From assembly GCA_031267955.1 (NCBI GenBank), contig JAIRYB010000122.1, forward strand, positions 1 to 12,480: 12,480 bases of DNA, written 5' to 3'. A program made the translations under genes and the position numbers. Positions 6,369-12,436 of this stretch are shown piece by piece. The notes under the pieces were generated by a model that had not been told where the DNA came from, did no database searches, and saw nothing but the letters and a program-made list of their open reading frames with translations. Origin of the DNA: Spirochaetaceae bacterium (GTDB lineage: Bacteria; Spirochaetota; Spirochaetia; Treponematales; Breznakiellaceae). The stretch's first letter is position 1; every line of letters starts with the position of its first letter.

Positions 6369-6427
6369 GCCCTATTTGCAAAAAATTTGAAAAAAATACT
6401 TTTTTTGGAATTTTTGTAGAAAAATGC

Positions 6428-6464
6428 AAAAAACGCCCGAAACCAGCCTCTGCGGAGCAGGGCG
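6428..6464 (-). terminator. Possible terminator of the 310/622-aa membrane operon
   Basis: On the minus strand CGCCC (6464-6460) and GGGCG (6438-6434) enclose a 21-base loop that contains its own small CTGC/GCAG hairpin, followed by six T (6433-6428). It is about 50 bases past the 622-aa gene's stop. The outer stem is only 5 bp. Confidence 0.4.
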
Positions 6465-6516
6465 CGAACCAGAGCTTCGCCGGGCACAAAGTGAGGAGGA
6501 CAGGCGCAACAGGCTG

Positions 6517-8385
6517 CTAAGCGCGCTGGGATACCAGGATTATCAGGGACAGGAAAAAGAGCAGCGATACCGCGATGCCCAGAACCACCATGGAAGAGGC
6601 AAAACTCAGGGCAAGGGCCATCCATATACCCAGGGTTTCAATCAGGGAGCGGTATACGGAAATACAGGCGAGAAAAACCACCGGCATAACTGCCAGCATG
6701 GGTACCGCCAGATAGCGGGGCTGCTTTTGGGGGCGGAAACGCCAGGCTACAACCAGGGCCAGGATGAGCAGGGGGAGGAAGAATACCGGCTCGGCGATAC
6801 GGTTGATCGCCTGGGCGCGGAACGCCTCGCGGATATAGCCGTAAGGGGCCAGGTTCTGTTCGGCGGCAAAGAGGGAGGGGATTTGAAAATGTTCCAGGCC
6901 CCGCCTTACCCGCGTGATAAGCAGGAAATTTTCATAGGACAGATCCAAAGGAAGCTCCGCCCCGCCCAGCTCCACCTGCTCCGGCTCGGTCCAGACCGGC
7001 CCCCAGCGCAGATCCGGGTTCCGGCGGTCCAGGGATTGGAGCAGTACCACCACCTGGGGCCTGCCGTTTATTGTTTTGGGCAGGAATTTCGCGTAGGGCG
7101 CTTCCATCCGGCCGGCAAGCGAACCGGCGCTGTTAACCGCGGCCAGTTCAATGTCAAAACCGTAGGAGTAGTCCGGAAAAGTGGAAAGAGCGTTTACCCG
7201 CAGCACCAGACGGCCGTCGGCCTCGCCCGCGCCGTTATACCGGGGCAGCGAGAATACCGCCTCGGTCAGGACATCGCCCAGGGTAAGCTCAAGCTCGTCC
7301 GCAAAAAAGGCTATTTGCAGGGTTTCGCTCTCGCAGCGCCGCAGAAAATCAGCCGCGTCCGGATCGTCCGGGCTCAGGCCGGCCAGTTCCTTAAAAATAT
7401 AATAGCCCTTGATCCAGTCCTGCCCCACCATAGCCTCGTAGCCCGATCGTTTAAGCTGGTAGAGCCGGTGCAGTTCCCTTTCCCTGCTGTTGGGCGCAAG
7501 GGATTCAATCGCGTTCCAGGCCCGCCCCGCCAGGCGCGCCGATTCGCCCGCTTCGACAGAGCCGGGCCTGGCAAGGCGCCCCGCCAGGGTGGCAAGCCAA
7601 TGGGCGTCGTAGTACCGTTCCTCCCTGAAAGCCGTCTCAGCGAATTGCAGCGCCTCTACCGCGTCTACCGGCGTCCGCTCCTTCGGGTCCGGGCCGGGGG
7701 GGCGTTCGGCGGGGTCGGCGCGATCCCGCAAATACTGGGAACGGTAAAATTCGGCGTCGATTTCATTTTTCAGCCCGCTTACATCCGGATTGCCCGGCCA
7801 TATCTGCTCGCAGATCGTCGCGAACCGGGAAGCCTCGGTCCAGTCCCCTGTACCGGCATAACTTATAGCCTTGTCCCGGGCATCCCGGTACAATTCACCG
7901 CGGAAAATCATGGCTTCCCGGGAGTCCCCGGCAAGGGGCCGGGCCAGGAAAAAAAGCGCCCCGTACAGTATTGCCGCTATTATGGCGGTAAGGATGTGCA
8001 GCCTGAGTCTGTGCAAAAAGTCCGCGTTAAAGCGCCTTTCCCCCTCCGGCTCCCCTATCCTCCGGCTAAAGGGAATCATCAGGGCGGACATGGCCAGGGC
8101 CGGAAAGAAATCGACAAATTCCAGTATCCACTGGGCAAAACGCCACCCGGAAGAGTACAGGGCAAGGGGCGGCCGCGAAGCCGGGAACAGATACCTGAAG
8201 CCGAATGTCGCCAGGGCGCAGATTATCAGATATTCGAAGAATATTGCCGGCGGCGATACAAAGACCCGCTTGTCGATCCCGCCCCCCGGGGGATTCCTGT
8301 TTTTCGGCGGCTTTTTCTCCCTCAGGGGCTTTGAAGCCCTGGGGGCTTTGGGGGCTTTTTCCCCGGCCTGAGCGGGCGGCGGCAT
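6517..8385 (-). CDS. Polytopic membrane protein with large soluble domain, unknown function
   Basis: The product is 622 aa. Residues 1-45 are a Pro/Lys-rich hydrophilic tail (cytoplasmic by charge). Predicted membrane segments lie at ~46-68, 84-106 and 130-149. A soluble helical region spans ~150-531 and includes TPR-like stretches at ~240-340 and a beta-rich part around 390-500 (RLVLRVNAL, RPQVVVLLQSL). The C-terminal membrane segments are at ~532-550, 558-577 and 586-618. Basic residues after segment 2 and between segments 4 and 5 (RFRPQKQPR) predict that the ~380-residue middle region faces the periplasm. The family is not recognised. The ATG overlaps the TGA of the 310-aa gene by 1 base (TGATG) with AAGGGGG upstream, so the two are made together and probably act together. 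Confidence 0.8.
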   Translation of the reverse strand: MPPPAQAGEKAPKAPRASKPLREKKPPKNRNPPGGGIDKRVFVSPPAIFFEYLIICALATFGFRYLFPASRPPLALYSSGWRFAQWILEFVDFFPALAMSALMIPFSRRIGEPEGERRFNADFLHRLRLHILTAIIAAILYGALFFLARPLAGDSREAMIFRGELYRDARDKAISYAGTGDWTEASRFATICEQIWPGNPDVSGLKNEIDAEFYRSQYLRDRADPAERPPGPDPKERTPVDAVEALQFAETAFREERYYDAHWLATLAGRLARPGSVEAGESARLAGRAWNAIESLAPNSRERELHRLYQLKRSGYEAMVGQDWIKGYYIFKELAGLSPDDPDAADFLRRCESETLQIAFFADELELTLGDVLTEAVFSLPRYNGAGEADGRLVLRVNALSTFPDYSYGFDIELAAVNSAGSLAGRMEAPYAKFLPKTINGRPQVVVLLQSLDRRNPDLRWGPVWTEPEQVELGGAELPLDLSYENFLLITRVRRGLEHFQIPSLFAAEQNLAPYGYIREAFRAQAINRIAEPVFFLPLLILALVVAWRFRPQKQPRYLAVPMLAVMPVVFLACISVYRSLIETLGIWMALALSFASSMVVLGIAVSLLFFLSLIILVSQRA

Positions 8386-9317
8386 CAGATTGCCCCCTTC
8401 CGCCGCCCCCGGGCCGTGGCAACCAGAAGGGTGTATACAATGACGAGCAGGGCTATGCCGGTGTAAATCGTGGGGCTGATAAGCCCCGAAGGGATCAGCC
8501 TCCCGGAAAAAAAGCTTATCAGGCTTTGTATTTCTTCCGAGTTCAGAAAAACCTCGAAACCCAGAATGCCCCGGAACAGCAGGACGCCGAAAAACAGATT
8601 CGCCAGCGGCCAGGAGGACAGTTCAAACACAAAGCGGCAGGAAGACAGGAGCAGGGCAAGGGATAGCAGGTAGACGCAGAAAAAGAAAAAGCCCGATCGC
8701 AGGCGGGTAAAAAGCTGTTCCGACACTATGCCGAAGTCCAGGCCCAGGCTGATCATAAACCAGGAATTGCTGCTGTAAAAAGGCGCGGGCGGTAAAGCGG
8801 GACGCGTATTCTGCGGCAGCGGGGACGCCGGCGGCAGGGACGTTTCCTGGAAGATCAGGGGCCGGTCCGGCATGGCCACCACGCGCGGGCTTGCCGCGTC
8901 CGCCGGGTCCCCGGTAATCACGATGGTCACGTCGCCGGACCTGAGCCTCAGCCCCGCGTCCCCCAAAGTTTTGCGGCTTACCGACGCCGCGGATTCCACG
9001 GCTTCCAGGCGGCCCAGGGCCAGGGAAAAGGCAAAGGAAAAGGCGGTTGTGAACAGAAAGACAAAAATGATGGAAAAGGCGGCCGGCATGGCGCGGCGGG
9101 CCGTGTAACTCAGCGACAGCAGGGCCGCGCAGTAAATCGCGGTGGAAAGGGCGATTTTGGCCGACGCGACAAATACCACCGCCGGCTCCACGCTATGGGC
9201 CGGAATTGCGCGGACCGCGTCGATCCATATATAAAGGAACCGGATGCCGGATATTATGAGAAATGACAGGAAGAAGACGCTGCTGAAAAAAAGCGCCAGC
9301 CGTGCCAGATTTTTCAC
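8385..9317 (-). CDS. Polytopic membrane protein, partner of the 622-aa protein
   Basis: The 310-aa product has likely membrane segments at ~7-30, 46-72, 79-101, 207-229, 237-257 and 284-302. The hydrophilic stretch ~102-206 includes a beta-like strand VTIVITG (130-136) and a Pro-rich part (162-179). Positive charges at MKNLAR, YTARRAM and the final ARGRRKG point inward, which places the ~100-residue loop outside the cytoplasm, on the same side as the large domain of the 622-aa protein. I do not recognise the family. The start is a GTG at 9317, just 8 bases after a TATAAT, with no Shine-Dalgarno; no other start precedes the first membrane segment. It is the first gene of a two-gene operon and its stop overlaps the next ATG. 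Confidence 0.75.
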   Translation of the reverse strand: MKNLARLALFFSSVFFLSFLIISGIRFLYIWIDAVRAIPAHSVEPAVVFVASAKIALSTAIYCAALLSLSYTARRAMPAAFSIIFVFLFTTAFSFAFSLALGRLEAVESAASVSRKTLGDAGLRLRSGDVTIVITGDPADAASPRVVAMPDRPLIFQETSLPPASPLPQNTRPALPPAPFYSSNSWFMISLGLDFGIVSEQLFTRLRSGFFFFCVYLLSLALLLSSCRFVFELSSWPLANLFFGVLLFRGILGFEVFLNSEEIQSLISFFSGRLIPSGLISPTIYTGIALLVIVYTLLVATARGRRKGAI

Positions 9318-9325
9318 TTTCTATG

Positions 9326-9354
9326 ATTATACAGCGGCAGCGCTTGAAACGCAA
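9326..9354 (-). promoter_or_regulatory. Promoter of the 310/622-aa operon, leaderless geometry
   Basis: The minus strand reads TTGCGT (9354-9349), a 17-base spacer, then a perfect TATAAT (9331-9326), followed after 8 bases by the GTG start at 9317. The expected start of transcription is only 1-4 bases before the GTG, so the message would carry no ribosome binding site. Confidence 0.6.
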
Positions 9355-9452
9355 TGAAGAATACCCGCTATAACCCCGCGCTTTCCAACAAAGGCCGGGG
9401 CAGGGGGGCGGTTTTCCGCTTAGCCCGCGGATTTAGCGTTGGCGCAGAATTC

Positions 9453-10154
9453 CTATTCCCCGGAAGCGGAACCGGGCAGGGCTTTCATCTTCGCCTTCAG
9501 TTCCAGGAGCATCTGGTCCGCCGCGGTATCCGATTTTTCAAGCTCGGCGAACCGCTTTTCAAGGCTGCCGGTAGTCGAAACGTCCTCAAGCTCTTTGGCC
9601 GCGGCGGCTTCGGCCTCCATCTGGTCCACCTTGGCGGCCATGCGGTCAAAAGTGTCAAAGGCGGTACGGTTCCCCGCCAGGCTGGACATCGTACTCTGGA
9701 TCTTCTGCTGGGCCTCGGCCCGCTTTGCCCTGGCGACAAGGAGGTTCTTCTTGCGCTGGGCTTCCTCGATCTTGTCCTGGAGCTCCCGCAGGGACACCTT
9801 AAGCTGGTCCACGGATTCTTTCTGGGCCGTCCACTGCTTCCTGTATTCCGCGCCGTTATTGTCGTATTCCTGCTTGCGGAGCAGGGCTTCCCTGGCAAGG
9901 TCGTCCTTCCCCGCCTGGACCGCCAGCATGGCCTTCCGCTCCCATTCCTGGGCCTGGGCCTCGTGGTTCTGAACTTCCCGCTCCAATTTTTTCTCATCCG
10001 CGATAGCCATAGCCACCGCTTTTTTGGATTCAATAAGCTGGGTGTTCATGTCGATCAAAAGCTGGTTGAGCATCTTTTCGGGCTTTTCAGCTTTATTGAT
10101 CATATCGTTCACGTTGGACGAAATAAGGGTTTTTAACCGTGAAAAAATGCCCAT
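9453..10154 (-). CDS. pspA: PspA/IM30-family membrane-stress protein
   Basis: The 233-aa product belongs to the PspA/Vipp1 (bacterial ESCRT-III-like) family, which forms oligomers on the inner membrane and preserves its integrity under stress. Residues 1-23 (MGIFSRLKTLISSNVNDMIN) form the amphipathic membrane-binding helix. DPxKML-like EKPEKMLNQLLIDMNTQL (23-40) is the family's most conserved block. The rest is coiled-coil (Lys/Glu/Ala/Gln-rich) to about 165, with further helices to the end; the length matches the family. The ATG at 10154 lies 3 bases after the stop of the ybjN-like gene, with AGAGGA overlapping that gene's end, so the two form an operon. No pspF, pspB or pspC is present in the window, so regulation differs from the enterobacterial system. 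Confidence 0.94.
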   Translation of the reverse strand: MGIFSRLKTLISSNVNDMINKAEKPEKMLNQLLIDMNTQLIESKKAVAMAIADEKKLEREVQNHEAQAQEWERKAMLAVQAGKDDLAREALLRKQEYDNNGAEYRKQWTAQKESVDQLKVSLRELQDKIEEAQRKKNLLVARAKRAEAQQKIQSTMSSLAGNRTAFDTFDRMAAKVDQMEAEAAAAKELEDVSTTGSLEKRFAELEKSDTAADQMLLELKAKMKALPGSASGE

Positions 10155-10157
10155 GGT

Positions 10158-10538
10158 TTATCCTCTATATCCGGAAAGAATGGGGTAATGCTGGACAAGG
10201 GCCAGACTGAAAGAATCCAGGGTAGACCTGAATTCACCGTAATCCATAGTGTCGTAATCCAGGGTATTAACAAGCACGATCTGGTTGTTTTCCAGGGCAT
10301 ACGCCCCGTGGAGTATATCCGAGGCGTTCAGTTCCAGCAGCTTGGTAAACAGCTCAAGCCGGTTGTTTTCAGGCGCCTCCATCAGCGCCACGCGGAAAAC
10401 CACTACCGGATCGTCGTACATAACCGCGATCCCCGCCAGATTACGCTCGGGATCGTCCACAAGCCAGATGTTCTTGTCAACTTCCCGGTAACTGTACATC
10501 AGTTCAATAAGGTACTGCTCAATCTTGTTTTTTTCCAT
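10158..10538 (-). CDS. YbjN-like small acidic protein, upstream of pspA
   Basis: The 126-aa soluble protein is acidic and has the alternating pattern of the YbjN / type III secretion chaperone-like alpha-beta fold. A helix (KIEQYLIELMYSY, 5-17) is followed by strands NIWLVDD (23-29), GIAVMYDD (36-43) and VVVFRVAL (45-52), a helix ELFTKLLELNAS (62-73), strands AYALENNQIVLVNTL (79-93) and a final helix (FRSTLDSFSLALVQ, 103-116). Proteins of this type bind other proteins rather than catalyse reactions. It is followed after 3 bases by pspA, so a role as PspA's partner or regulator is a fair inference. The ATG at 10538 has no strong Shine-Dalgarno. YbjN membership rests on pattern only. Confidence 0.65.
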   Translation of the reverse strand: MEKNKIEQYLIELMYSYREVDKNIWLVDDPERNLAGIAVMYDDPVVVFRVALMEAPENNRLELFTKLLELNASDILHGAYALENNQIVLVNTLDYDTMDYGEFRSTLDSFSLALVQHYPILSGYRG

Positions 10539-10570
10539 AAGGTATACTCAAAAAATCGCGCTTATCGCTT

Positions 10571-10608
10571 AAACAAAGCTGTTCCAAAATGCTGATTTTA
10601 AAACAGCT
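10571..10608 (-). terminator. Terminator of the STAS gene
   Basis: On the minus strand AGCTGTT, TT, AAAAT, loop CAGC, ATTTT, GG, AACAGCT form a 14-bp stem (two T-G wobbles in the middle) with a tetraloop, followed by a T-rich tail TTGTTT. It lies about 45 bases after the STAS stop and about 35 bases before the ybjN-like gene, so it separates the two units. This is the best intrinsic terminator in the window. Confidence 0.8.
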
Positions 10609-10651
10609 CCCCTCGGTTCAGCGGCAGAGGGTATCTTTAGCCCGGATATCC

Positions 10652-11203
10652 CTAGCCGAGAAACACCTGCCCCGAATTATCTATCGCCAATATGGTTTTA
10701 CACTCCGAACAACGGAAACGCCCGGGTTTAATAGCTTTAAGTTTTTTGGAACAGATGGGGCAGGCGAAAACCTTGGGGAAAAGCGACGCGGATTCAGAAC
10801 CCACGCCGGACCGGAAGAAATTCACCGAATCGTCCAGAGTCTCCTTTATATTGAAGAACTGGGAGAACCCCAGAAGCTGGAACACTTCGTAAACCTTGGG
10901 CTGGATTTCAAGGAGGATCAGATCGCCGCCCCGGGGCTTGACCGATTTCAGGAAGGCGGTAAAAGACCCGATACCGGTGGAGGATACATAATTAAGGCCC
11001 CCGCACTGAAAAATAAGCCGGGTATAACCGGATTCAATCGCCTTGGCCACCCTTTTCTGGAAGTAGTTTGAGTTATAAGTGTCAATATAACCCATCAAGA
11101 ACAGAACCAGACAGCCTTCAACTTCGTCCACTTTTTGAAGCTTTATTTTGAGACTTTCATCTTTCTCATCATCAAAACCAGGTACTATATCGTTGTTTGT
11201 CAT
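10652..11203 (-). CDS. STAS-domain anti-sigma-factor antagonist-like protein with zinc ribbon
   Basis: The product is 183 aa. Residues ~18-130 form an STAS domain like SpoIIAA/RsbV. These proteins bind anti-sigma factor kinases and are switched by phosphorylation of a serine in a D-S-S-G-like motif. The corresponding motif is YVSSTGIGSF (72-81), with Ser74/Ser75 as the candidate sites. The C-terminus (~146-183) has two CxxC knuckles (Cys148/151 and Cys165/168) in a zinc-ribbon arrangement, unusual for the family. The first ~17 residues are acidic and probably flexible. The ATG at 11203 has AAGGGA at 6 bases. No kinase, phosphatase or sigma factor gene is adjacent, so partners must be encoded elsewhere. 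The gene is alone on its transcript, closed by the terminator at 10571-10608. Confidence 0.88.
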   Translation of the reverse strand: MTNNDIVPGFDDEKDESLKIKLQKVDEVEGCLVLFLMGYIDTYNSNYFQKRVAKAIESGYTRLIFQCGGLNYVSSTGIGSFTAFLKSVKPRGGDLILLEIQPKVYEVFQLLGFSQFFNIKETLDDSVNFFRSGVGSESASLFPKVFACPICSKKLKAIKPGRFRCSECKTILAIDNSGQVFLG

Positions 11204-11546
11204 GACATTCCCTTATCCATTCCAAAGTATCAATAGTTAATCCCGCGCCCGAACCCGGATAGCAAACGCTAGCATAAAATCGCCCGAATTACAATACGGA
11301 AATTGCCCGGCGATGAGCCGGAAGCCCCATTATGCTATTTTGGATCACTTTTGTCAAAGAGATCACAGGTACTACCGGCAATCGCTTCCCGGTCCGGCGC
11401 CCCCGCCGGCGCGGAATTAACCCCGTAACGCCAAATTGCCGGATAGTATCAGCCTCTTGAATTCAGTATACAGCTTTTGGGTCTTAATCGCCAATTTTCA
11501 AGCCAATAAACCAAAAAAATTGATTATTTTTAGGCTATACTCAACC
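11204..11546. other. Divergent intergenic region between STAS gene and trmJ
   Basis: This 343-base region holds no gene I can support. It contains the STAS ribosome binding site, two GC-rich hairpins (CCGGC-GATGA-GCCGG at 11307-11321 and CCGGCG-CCCC-CGCCGG at 11394-11409), an AT-rich stretch at about 11490-11535, and a TATACT box at 11536-11541 directed toward trmJ. A clear STAS promoter was not found; GATACT near 11230 on the minus strand is only a weak candidate. Confidence 0.5.
11536..11541 (+). promoter_or_regulatory. Putative -10 box for the trmJ transcript
   Basis: TATACT (5 of 6 matches) lies 5 bases before an ATG at 11547. The region at -35 is an A tract (11512-11518) rather than TTGACA. 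The upstream 25 bases are AT-rich. Transcription would be expected to start at or next to the ATG. Confidence 0.4.
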
Positions 11547-11618
11547 ATGATGACAACCTTAATCCCGCGCGGCCGGATGGCCGCGCCGTCAAACCGGACA
11601 GGGGGCAAAGCCCCGTGA
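11547..11618 (+). CDS. Possible 23-aa leader peptide overlapping trmJ
   Basis: An ATG at 11547 opens a 23-codon frame (MMTTLIPRGRMAAPSNRTGG...) whose TGA (11616-11618) overlaps the GTG start of the methyltransferase gene (11615-11617) as GTGA, the usual arrangement for translational coupling. The ATG sits where transcription should begin, so the leader ORF may be translated leaderless. The trmJ Shine-Dalgarno (AGGGGG, 11600-11605) lies inside this frame and can pair in a GGGGC-AAA-GCCCC hairpin (11602-11614) that translating ribosomes would open. The peptide has no recognised family. It could be a chance frame in GC-rich DNA. Confidence 0.35.
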   Translation: MMTTLIPRGRMAAPSNRTGGKAP

Positions 11619-12352
11619 ATTTAACGGAAGTGGCCATCGTCCTTTCCCGGCCCGGGGAAAGCGGCAATGTCGGGGCGGTTTGCCGGGCCATGATGAACAT
11701 GGGGCTTTCCCGCCTGCGGATAGTACCGACAGGCGGCGCCGAACCGGACAGGGCCGTAATTGCCGCCAGGGCCGTACACGCCGCCGGTATCTGGGAAAAG
11801 GCGGAATTTTTCCCCAGCCTGGAAGCGGCCCTGGCCGGCTGCGCCACGGCTATCGGCGTTACCAGGCGTCCCGGCCGCCGCCGCAAGGCCCACTCCCTTA
11901 ACCCCCGGGAAACCGCGGCCTTCCTCGCCCGGCGGCCCGGCCCGGCGGCCCTTGTCTTCGGCAACGAGCGCACCGGCCTGGAAGACGCGGAACTTGAGCT
12001 TTGCAACATGGCCGCCCACATCCCCGCGGACGAGGCGTTCCCCTCCCTCAATCTTTCCCACGCGGTCCAGGTCTTCTGTTACGAACTGCGCCTGGAACTG
12101 GGCCCCGGCGGTACCCGGGGCTTTCATGGCTGGGTACCCCTGGGGCAGGAAAGGCTTGATGCCCTGGCCCGGTCAGTCACAGATTCCCTGGAATCCCTGG
12201 GTTTTTACCGGCAGCCCGGCCGCGCGGAGCAGGAACATTTTTTCCGGGACCTGTTTGCCCGCGCGGGCGTAACCCAGCGGGAAGCCGAATACCTGGCGGG
12301 GATCTTCGAAAAAGCGGCGCGGCTGGGGAAGAAAATGAGCAGTGAGCAATGA
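11615..12352 (+). CDS. trmJ: TrmJ-type SPOUT RNA 2'-O-methyltransferase
   Basis: The 245-aa product belongs to the SpoU/TrmH (SPOUT) superfamily, in the TrmJ-like group, which methylates ribose 2'-OH of the tRNA anticodon-loop nucleotide 32 using S-adenosylmethionine. Motif 1 is GNVGAVCRAMMNMG (17-30) with catalytic-type Arg24, motif 2 is LVFGNERTGL (113-122) and motif 3 is PSLNLSHAVQVFCYEL (143-158), which forms the knot and binds the cofactor. The C-terminal ~70 residues are helical (FFRDLFARAG, EAEYLAGIFEKAARLGKK), as in TrmJ's dimer extension. The GTG at 11615 is the first possible start in this frame after the stop at 11531, and AGGGGG lies 9 bases upstream. The last residues (KMSSEQ) are encoded by a simple repeat. 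Exact substrate (tRNA versus rRNA) is inferred from family. Confidence 0.88.
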   Translation: MNLTEVAIVLSRPGESGNVGAVCRAMMNMGLSRLRIVPTGGAEPDRAVIAARAVHAAGIWEKAEFFPSLEAALAGCATAIGVTRRPGRRRKAHSLNPRETAAFLARRPGPAALVFGNERTGLEDAELELCNMAAHIPADEAFPSLNLSHAVQVFCYELRLELGPGGTRGFHGWVPLGQERLDALARSVTDSLESLGFYRQPGRAEQEHFFRDLFARAGVTQREAEYLAGIFEKAARLGKKMSSEQ

Positions 12353-12380
12353 GCAAATGAACAGTGAAGAATGAGCAAAT
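12335..12380 (+). repeat. Degenerate ATGAGCA/AGTGAGCA short tandem repeat
   Basis: From 12335 the sequence is built of 6-8 base units: atgagc, agtgagca, atgagcaa, atgaaca, gtgaaga, atgagcaa, atggcaaa. It covers the last codons of trmJ and its TGA (12350-12352) and runs into the intergenic region. The composition differs from the GC-rich gene beside it. Confidence 0.7.
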
Positions 12381-12411
12381 GGCAAAGTTTTCGAGTCTTT
12401 GCTTCTTGCTC
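12373..12411. repeat. Inverted repeat between trmJ and the next gene
   Basis: GAGCAA (12373-12378) and GCAAAG (12382-12387) pair perfectly with CTTTGC (12397-12402) and TTGCTC (12406-12411), giving a 12-bp stem with a 3x3 internal loop and a 9-base terminal loop. There is no long T tract, but its place between converging genes suggests a two-way transcript end or the arm of a repeated element. Confidence 0.55.
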
Positions 12412-12436
12412 CGTTGTCCGCTATTTGCTGCCCGTT

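Larger units (their letters stand above)
5980..6516. other. 537-base intergenic region: RRM-gene leader and 622-aa gene 3' region
   Basis: No convincing gene was found here. Reading on the minus strand from 6516, it holds: a possible terminator for the 622-aa gene (around 6464-6428); an A/T-tract region (about 6433-6370); a sigma-70-type promoter (6368-6339); an early terminator-like hairpin (6296-6277); two further hairpin-forming GC-rich segments, including 6130-6153; and finally the RRM gene's ribosome binding site. The 8-mer TGCGGGGC (plus strand) occurs three times, at 6142, 6254 and 6289. Confidence 0.6.

Noticed and set aside
6424..8334. 636-codon open frame on the plus strand, antisense to the 622-aa membrane protein
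   Set aside because: The product is low-complexity (Gln/Arg/Gly/Pro) with no domain. The opposite strand gives a coherent membrane protein with a ribosome site and stop/start overlap with its neighbour. GC-rich genes commonly leave an open antisense frame.
359..9317. Very frequent CCAGGG / GGCCAGGGCC words on the plus strand
   Set aside because: They are the complement of common GCC-CTG (Ala-Leu) codon pairs in minus-strand genes, not a repeat element.
9354..10136. 260-codon plus-strand frame over pspA
   Set aside because: Antisense to the conserved PspA coiled coil; no recognisable protein.
10539..10570. TATACC just before the ybjN-like ATG as another leaderless promoter
   Set aside because: It is only 2 bases from the ATG and has no -35 at a valid distance, so it was not called.
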